From Tenodera sinensis (taxonomy: Eukaryota; Arthropoda; Insecta; Mantodea; Mantidae): a DNA stretch of 64,000 nucleotides. Of the stretch, positions 56,510-64,000 are shown one piece after another. Every line of letters starts with the position of its first letter. Position 1 is the first letter of the stretch. The notes beneath the pieces were generated by a model. It ran no database searches, had not been told where the DNA came from, and saw only the letters and a program-made list of their open reading frames with translations. The stretch spans positions 146,849,565 through 146,913,564 of the forward strand of contig CM060964.1 in the NCBI GenBank assembly GCA_030765045.1. Reading direction: 5' to 3'. The position numbers were made by a program, and so were the translations under genes.

Positions 56510-57090
56510 TTAACCACCAGAACTGTTATCATTGTCAATGTCAACATTTTCCTCTGCAGGTTGATCTTCTGCGTTTGAGTACAATTCCTCCATTAAAGGC
56601 TCGTAGTATTTGCGATATACAGGTGCTCAAGGTACTGTATGAGAGTCAACAAGTTCATTTTCTTAGCAGGCTGCAATCCAAGTGCTGACTCATAGAGCTG
56701 AGGAAGATCAAGTGAAATGATGACTTGTTGATAGGTTTTGCTTCTCACAATGGGTATTTTCCAAGGGTCAAAGTATGCTCGCCGCAAGTTAATGTGTTCT
56801 CTTTGCAACAAATTTTCCAACATGGTTTACATGTTCTTCACTTCATATTTTTGCATCTCTTGTAAAGCAGTCAATTTTCTTCCTTTTCTGTTGCCACACC
56901 GGAGAGAATCATCCATTGTCAAAAGTTACTGAAACAGTGACTTGCAGCCTTGAAGGTAACATGCTTTCAAAGAATATAATGCTTGAACATCGTTACCACA
57001 CAACATATGATGAATGTACACACCTTCGGCAAATCTTGCTCTGCAATAACACTTTTGGATAAAATCGCTTCTGAACGCTAAATGTCGTAA
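56510..57090 (-). pseudogene. C-terminal fragment of an unassigned, probably transposon-encoded protein
   Basis: Minus strand from about 57090: YIHHMLCGNDVQALYSLKAC, YLQGCKSLFQ, stop, MDDSLRCGNRKGRKLTALQE, MQKYEVKNM, stop, MLENLLQREHINLRRAYFDP, WKIPIVRSKTYQQVIISLDL, PQLYESALGLQPAKKMNLLT and LIQYLEHLY. After a frameshift an acidic tail, EELYSNAEDQPAEENVDIDN, ends at TAA (56510-56512). The single coherent frame over about 190 codons and the basic-then-acidic layout argue for a real former protein. The style resembles insect DNA-transposon-linked proteins, but I cannot name the family. Confidence 0.55.
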
Positions 57091-57413
57091 TATATATTTA
57101 ATGCGCTACTGTGTCAATGGCGACCACAGATTAATTACTTAATAGGGCGTGTATACAGAATCTTGTTTGAAAACCTATCGGTTGACTTCCCTGCCACGGG
57201 GTCAACAACAAGGACATCTGTGGCAACATAACGGATGCAATAGCACCAACTATGGCCGTGGCTTTACCATGGTTATATTTTACGTACAGTTGGCGGTACT
57301 AGTGCAACCTAACATATGCAATATCACTAAATATAACCAGACCGCGCCACAATGGGGGAAAATGTCACAGTTGTTTTTTGGGGTATCCCAATAAGCTGTG
57401 TCCTCTGTACATG
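57091..57413. other. Unassigned
   Basis: A plus frame at 57149-57394 has no motif. This segment may be upstream sequence of the element encoding the minus-strand fragment. Confidence 0.35.
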
Positions 57414-57607
57414 TGCTGAAACCTGATATTTCGCGAAGATTCTAGGCGCATCATGAAAACCCATAATGCAGACTGAAGTTCTACCATATGCCTAACAAGC
57501 TCCGCCATTTCACGAAGAACCACGGCTGAACGTGTACTTTTACGCTTGTTCAGTTCCCCGGTTTTTCATTAATTGCCTACATCTTCGCGAAATAACGGGT
57601 TTCAGCA
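57414..57607. mobile_element. 194-bp MITE-like element with about 28-bp terminal inverted repeats
   Basis: Left TGCTGAAACCTGATATTTCG then CGAAGAT; right end reversed reads TGCTGAAACCCGTTATTTCG then CGAAGAT. Beyond the arms the two sides stay weakly complementary (TAGGC). No coding capacity and no obvious target duplication. Confidence 0.75.
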
Positions 57608-57761
57608 AAAGCCTGCGACATATGTTTATATGCATTCAAAGAGGTGGTCTGAAAATGTCTTCTAACTTAGAACACAAAGTTCCGGGCATTAGTGTGTAAC
57701 TCTGTAATGTATTTCTCCTACTATGGGGGAATATTTTTAAAGCGGAAGGATCGAAGGAAAA
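57608..57761. other. Unassigned spacer
   Basis: No feature recognised. Confidence 0.4.
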
Positions 57762-58085
57762 TGTAACGTCGGGCTCGGCGCACAACAAAGGACGGACAGT
57801 GCCAAGCTACTTCAAACCACATGTTGGGCCGGCGAGCGGGCAAACACGCTCAAGGTCAGGCTGCCTTGCCCGACTGCTGTGTATTCGTGACTGTCAACAA
57901 TCGAAGCGGAAGAAACAAAAGAGGTTTCGAGAACGTTCATGAGACTTCTAGCTGCGCCATTTCCGGTGCGTGTGTGACGTCATCCCCAGTAAATAAGGAG
58001 GCCAGAGAAGAGCAGAGTAATGAGTTTTAGAGTTGCGTTACGAACATGAGTCGGTCGGTGTATCAGTGAATGTGACACAGTTGTG

Positions 58086-58148
<63 letters not shown>

Positions 58149-58405
58149 TCGTGTTGGTACGTTTTAAGAAGATTCAACGAGCGTCGCGAGTGATTGTAAC
58201 ATGGTAAGTTACAGACAGAGACAGAGGAAGTGAAGAAAGACACCGAAAGGACTGAGCAAGGTTATCAGAACAGTCGTGAGTTGTGATAGCCCAAAAGACC
58301 GTAGACTATGCTAAGGACGAGAAGAAAACTGTGCATTGGTGTTAAAAGTTTAAAGTCAATAAATGTATACAAGAGTAACCGGACTGAATTTTGTCGTTTG
58401 TTACA
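57762..58405 (+). mobile_element. Probable solo LTR, about 644 bp
   Basis: Starts TGTAACGTCGGGCTCGGCG and ends TTTGTTACA, so short inverted termini (TGTAAC/GTTACA). A transcript-like order follows: GC-rich U3, a GT microsatellite at 58090-58146, then TGTTAAAAGTTTAAAGTCAA and TAAATGTATAC near the end, as in the LTR remnant near 2.5 kb (AATAAAGTCACAG before its GTTACA). No primer-binding site or coding region follows. Flanking 5-mers do not match, so a target duplication is not supported. Confidence 0.5.
58090..58147. repeat. GT dinucleotide microsatellite
   Basis: About 28 GT units inside the LTR-like segment. Confidence 0.97.
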
Positions 58406-59824
58406 ATATTGTTTCAATTAACAAACTATAGCCTAGAAGCTAAATTAATGTACTTAGAGGTTATATGCCATTGTGCGTACAATACTGAAGTTGATGCTGG
58501 AAAGGCAACTGTTACTTTTTCAAATATTATGCTGAACAAATATTAAAAATATATATCTAAACGCTCTAGAGTAGGAACAAAACAAAATTAGGAACACTCG
58601 TGCAGTTACATATCTGTTTCATTTAATCGTTCTTAATCCTGAGAAATCCCTCTAAAAATAAAAAGGGGAAGAAAAAGAATCAAATTGTGAATATTTTATT
58701 GTTACAGAACTATGGTGATGGATTTTAGTGTAGCATGCTTCCCTAAATTGTTTTGGATTTATAATTGGGAATCTAATTATCCTAGATGTGATTAACCGCA
58801 ATAGTTACCAGTGGGTGAAAATTACACATAACTGAATATAGCATTGTCATTTCTATTATTACTAAACGTTTAGTGTAGCGGTGTCCAACGTCTTCTTTTA
58901 TGAGCTAATGACATCATCTTGTTGCTTTACTTCCCTACTTCGTTTTTTGCTTGGAGTATTTCCCCTTCGCTCAGGTAACCAAGCATTAGAGAGATTTGTT
59001 TTTGAGTTCCAATAGTGCGTTATAGCTCGGCGAACAGTAGGTGGAAGCAAATGCGCCTTCTCCTCTTTGCCATTAAGTTGGGAATCATTAGTTTAGCATT
59101 ACTACAGGAAGCTGAATATCATTATATAGACTGGAATCTTAATTTCGGAAATGAACAGGACAGGTAATTCGATAACGGTTTCACTTCTAATACAGCAACT
59201 TATCAGACATGAACCCACGGTGAATCTGAGGGTTACATCTTTACGTTCTCTTGAGTCCAACTGCACAGATTATGTGGGATGCGAGGTTAGGATAATATTA
59301 CCTCTTTTCTGTTCTTTCTCTCTTTTCAAATGAGCTGAGTACGTGTTTAATGCCTGACTCTTCAGGTTTAAATACACATTTACAGTAATTGTCACTACGC
59401 TTACGCAGGCTGTACTGTCTTGCAATTGCAGATTTCCTTCACATTCACTCCATTCAATGCTCTAAATCTGAAAATTATAGCAGGACTACTTATCAGCCAC
59501 CCGCCGTTGTTGCCAGATTTAAGAGCACAGCTTGCAGGATTTAAGAGACACTGCTATTGCTCCTTAAGTACTGCTGTCACGAGGCCATTATGGAAGTCTT
59601 TATAGAAATACACCCTAAACGGAATATCGATTTTTTTGTGAGATGCTATCATTTTTAACATCTCATTTATGGTAATCCATTGATAGCCGAAAAGTTTCTC
59701 ACTAGTTGTTTAATATTATCGATAATAATTTACACGGGATCCTAAGTTTTAAAAGTTTGCTAGTTTTAGTGAGTAGCAATTTAAGATCACATTGCAGCAT
59801 GTTAGAGCTACTTTGTGTACCTAT
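58406..59824. other. Unassigned
   Basis: No gene or repeat family recognised; several 60-codon frames without motifs. Confidence 0.4.
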
Positions 59825-59832
59825 ATATTTGC

Positions 59833-61448
59833 CAGTGGCGCATATTGTGGGCTATCAAAGCTATCACCGAAGCCCATGTCTAAAGTAAACTAGAAATTAA
59901 TAAATAATATTATTAATAATAATTGCAATAATAGCCAGTTTTCCTCATGAAGAATTAGCGCGTTAGATGGAATATGTCCCGCTCTATAACATTGAACAGC
60001 GGGAAGAGTAGGGCTTCTGATGCTTGCTGCCGCAGCCTTCGCTACGATGTGGGAAGAGAGAGGTGAGGAGGCAGTATGCAGGAACAAGCTTGCCAGGACT
60101 TCGGAATCCCGTGTCGCTATACTCACACGAGCGTCTCCGAAATGTGCCGTATGAGCACGACTGGCTGCATAGCAACAGCACATGGAGTTAAGAGCAAGAA
60201 AGAACGCGTTTTTAATTGTGCGATTGCATGGACGTCACGAAGGGGGGGCGAAGGACGGGGGCCGTGGCCCTCCCTTAGAAGCTAATGCACTCAATGTGCG
60301 ATCAATTACTATTATACTATTATTTTAATTTTGATGTAAAGAACAATTTTTATTTAGCACAAGTGAATACGGTTATCCACAACAAATACTGTAACTTTTG
60401 ACAACAAAAGTGATGTCAGTGATTGTCAGGTCCTCAACAGCTGTATTAGTATTATTTATTTCATAATGTACAATTACTAGTGCTAATGCCTCGAAATGGG
60501 TGAACAATGTGTAGTAAAGCAATTAGTGAAACGATCATACTTGCAGTTGGAATACGAGGATAAATTAGTGATAGTAAAACAGGAAAGGCCTACTCCAGCT
60601 CTTCTGCACTTGCATTGTGAGCAGAAGCAAAAGAAATAAGAATACTCACAAAAGCTATTTTAATATAAACGATTATGATAAGTAGATATGTGTGGCTGAC
60701 TTACTCATACGAATTAAATAAATCTTAAATATTGGCAATGCTTGTTGTTTGCAGCCGAGAAAACGCCCTGGAATGTGACGAATTTCGCAAATTTAGCGTA
60801 TTTAATCCTAGTTGTGGATAAACATAAGAGATCAACAACGCATACAAAATCTTTTACAGCTTTAAAAATCTTCAACACTCAACGGGCGACACTCAATTCA
60901 TTGAACTATCACAAAAAATTGTTGACCGTTTGCATAATGAAAAGATTAAAGGAAATAGAAATGTACTGAATAGATTGATTGATTGATGCAGTTCTTACAC
61001 TTCCCCAATCTGTGAATTTTATTTAGGAAACTAGACAATTCTTTGTTTCTCTTAATGGTTTGCGCGCTTTTTTCTCACATTCCACTTCACGTACATTTCA
61101 AATTAGAAATTGTATGCCTGAAGATCGCAATTTGTTATTTTTCCATGTAGTACAATGCAAATTATATTGTATACTGTATTCATACTACACTTTATCTATC
61201 ATATGTCTAGTAAGGTAATGCTAATAAAAACCGTATACATTTAAGCTAAATGGGGGTAAGCATGGGAATAAAGGAAACATGAAGTTTAAAAAATAAATAC
61301 AAGCATATAAGCACAAAATTAGGCCCCACGCGACCCACGGGGTTCTACAAGGGTGCGCGCTTAATGGAGGGTTACTCAACAAGCCTTTATAGTCCGGATT
61401 TGGTAGACCTAGTTACAACCCAAGTCACAATCCCAGCATACGCCACTG
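59833..61448 (+). mobile_element. Complete non-autonomous hAT transposon, 1616 bp (copy 2)
   Basis: Begins CAGTGGCGCATATTGTGGGC; right end reversed begins CAGTGGCGTATGCTGGGATT. Identical 8-bp target duplications ATATTTGC lie at 59825-59832 and 61449-61456. The body matches 44270-45856 at roughly 80-85 percent but lacks the equivalent of 45195-45760, so it is an internal-deletion derivative. A residual frame 60742-60969 (FANLAYLILVVDKHKRSTTH, LLTVCIMKRLKEIEMY) is leftover transposase N-terminus. Confidence 0.93.
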
Positions 61449-61456
61449 ATATTTGC

Positions 61457-62029
61457 ATGCGCATTTTCAGGTAGAAGTACCTACTAGTACTAGAGCTCGG
61501 ACTCAACATTATCAACTTAGAGCCACAAACGTTCACTGAGTATTGTATGACGTGTTCGACATCCCAGAGCATTGGGATCAAAGAGAAAACCATATGACCA
61601 TTTCCGCTGGAACATTTCTATTGTGAGCAAACGTCAGCTGTTTGGAGAAGGTGACAATAGAAGTAGTGACAATAATAAACAGAGATAGATCAAGTCCCAA
61701 ATAAATTATCTTGAAACAATTTGTAAAACATTAGTTTATCATAAAGGACTAATTGTTGAAACAGATATTCAATGATGCAGGCATTTGATAGCAATCTAAT
61801 GCCTCGCACATTCTAAGGATATGTCGTAAAATGGTTAAACTATCGCTGATATCTAATTAATACAGTAAAATGCGTCTTAATTTGAAAATAAAGATAGACA
61901 AATGCGGACGGACGGGGCATGGAGGGATGCATGGATACAAGCATACATGGATACACGAATCTCGAATCCTATGTATTTAAACGGGCAATTCTTGTATACA
62001 CATTCCGCGCAACTTGGAAACGGCTACAA
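61457..62029. other. Unassigned
   Basis: No feature recognised. Confidence 0.4.
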
Positions 62030-62500
62030 TGATTTCTATCAAATGTTGTATTCAGACAGGGTTTTGCTTATTAAGTTTATTTATATAGGTATCAATCCTG
62101 AAGGGAGGAAAAAAAAAAAAAAAAAAAAAAACACCACACGATTTTTTTACGCATAACAGTCGCAATTACTCTAAACCTTATTTTGGCCATAATTTCTCTG
62201 TTAATGGGCCAATTTCAACAAACAAGCCATGATGTTAAAGGTCTGGTCAAGACCTTTCAGAAAACCTAAAGAAAGTTGACTTAGCTATATTAGTCTACGC
62301 GTAACAGTCACAATTATTCAAAACCTTATTTTGGTCATAATTTCTCTGTTAATAAGCCAATTTCAACAAACAAGCCAGGATATTAAAGGTCTCGTTACGG
62401 AAACGGCTCCAAAAAATTAGGATGAAAATTTATATTTAGTTATCATTTTGCTTTTCAAGTTTATCTAAATATCTTAAAAAAAAAAAACACGATTAAAAAA
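62030..62500 (+). repeat. Dispersed repeat family Y, copy 2, with internal 148-bp duplication
   Basis: Reverse-complement partner of 42590-43020. Here the segment from CATAACAGTCGCAATTACTC (62152) to TTAAAGGTCTGG is repeated at 62300 (CGTAACAGTCACAATTATTC), offset 148; the other copy has a single unit. Poly-A runs at 62108-62131 and 62476-62487. Confidence 0.8.
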
Positions 62501-62608
62501 GGAAAAGAAAGGAAAAGCCTAGCGAAGCTCGGTCGCCCAGGTACCAAATAATAAAATAAATAAATGAATAAAGAAACAAATAAAAAATAAACAAAGAAAC
62601 AAGTGAGG
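62501..62608. other. Short spacer with AAATAAA runs
   Basis: Leads into the mosaic microsatellite; AAAGAAACAAATAAAAAATA-like text. Confidence 0.5.
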
Positions 62609-63435
<827 letters not shown>

Positions 63436-64000
63436 AATAGCACTTCTTTTGATACACAGAAAATGATCCCTCCAGATATTAGGGATCAACTTCATTATTT
63501 GATCCCCCTGTAATTCCAAAATTGTGCATTAATACCAGCGTTTCAAACATTTCGACTGAAGACTTGTTTAGAGTCATTTTTCCGGGAACACGACTGCAGG
63601 TACTGGTTTGCAGTACGATGACTAAGGAAATTCCATAGTCAACGTCGGAACCATTCCAAGGCCAAAACATTACCTCCTAAAGGGATATCGCATGGCGTCT
63701 CTATGTACTCTTCCCCTCTGTGGTTCCAGGCGCGCCCAGCCTTCCCATAACGTGATTGGTCGCTAAAGTTGCCCCGCCTCGAGGCTAATCATTCCAGTGA
63801 AAGTACTACTCATTTGTGAGATATTAGTTCACAAAAATAAATAAATATTATAATTCTAATCGGTCAAAGGACACATTATACGATAATATATAGTGAAAGG
63901 GTAGTAAATAAAACGAGAGAACTAGTGCGCACTCCTAGTTTTCATTCTAATCAGACCATAGAGTGTGAGCGACATATTCCGAGAAGGCTATAAGTAGTGC
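63436..64000. other. Unassigned window end
   Basis: No recognised gene. A GC-richer stretch at about 63690-63790 and a 63-codon minus frame (63479-63670, MFWPWNGSDVDYGISLVIVL) have no known motif. Confidence 0.35.

Overview
This is eukaryotic nuclear DNA, almost certainly from an insect with a large, repeat-laden genome. A polyneopteran such as a cockroach, termite or stick insect fits best, but that is inference. The evidence is tRNA-derived SINEs, decayed Polinton/Maverick, Penelope-like, hAT, P-element and Tc1/mariner sequences, a non-LTR reverse-transcriptase tail of insect type, very long microsatellites, and no bacterial-style gene packing. I found no intact host gene. Almost every recognisable protein-coding stretch belongs to a mobile element and is broken by stops and frameshifts. 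Many long open frames are artefacts of tandem repeats.

Layout. 0-6 kb: a retroposon tail, purine and TTA microsatellites, an LTR-retrotransposon remnant holding a 209-bp fold-back inside a 13-bp target duplication, then a block of short direct repeats. 6.8-20 kb: remains of a Polinton (Maverick), a virus-like self-synthesising DNA transposon. On the minus strand lie major capsid, penton, cysteine protease and a phospholipase-A2-like protein. Divergent on the plus strand is the packaging ATPase. Further right are a DUF8207-like protein and a chromodomain integrase (plus), then protein-primed DNA polymerase B (minus). The order suggests one element cut up by later insertions: a SINE, an AT-rich palindrome-bearing tract, a pentamer satellite and a GAGT-tailed retroposon. 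Two neighbouring elements are not excluded.

20-35 kb: a hAT C-terminus, a dispersed repeat expanded by a 1.35-kb nested TTA/TTGCTA/TTGTTA/TTG microsatellite with a near-empty sibling 4 kb away, a Penelope-like fragment, a tRNA-Val SINE, a complete non-autonomous hAT with 8-bp target duplications, and a second Polinton polymerase fragment. 35-46 kb: a Tc1/mariner element bounded by TA and inverted repeats, a THAP-domain P-element relative with inverted ends, a possible GC-rich host exon, and a hAT copy whose internally deleted sibling sits at 59.8-61.4 kb with perfect 8-bp target duplications.

46-64 kb: a 5.6-kb satellite of 52-bp units with a very recent 1.76-kb tandem duplication, another hAT remnant, a CCTA array that switches strand composition, a SINE, a transposase-like minus-strand ORF, a 194-bp MITE, a probable solo LTR, and a mosaic array ending in about 134 AAAT copies. 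There is no operon or pathway logic except inside the Polinton, where polymerase, integrase, capsid, protease and ATPase would once have formed a virion-like replication and packaging set.
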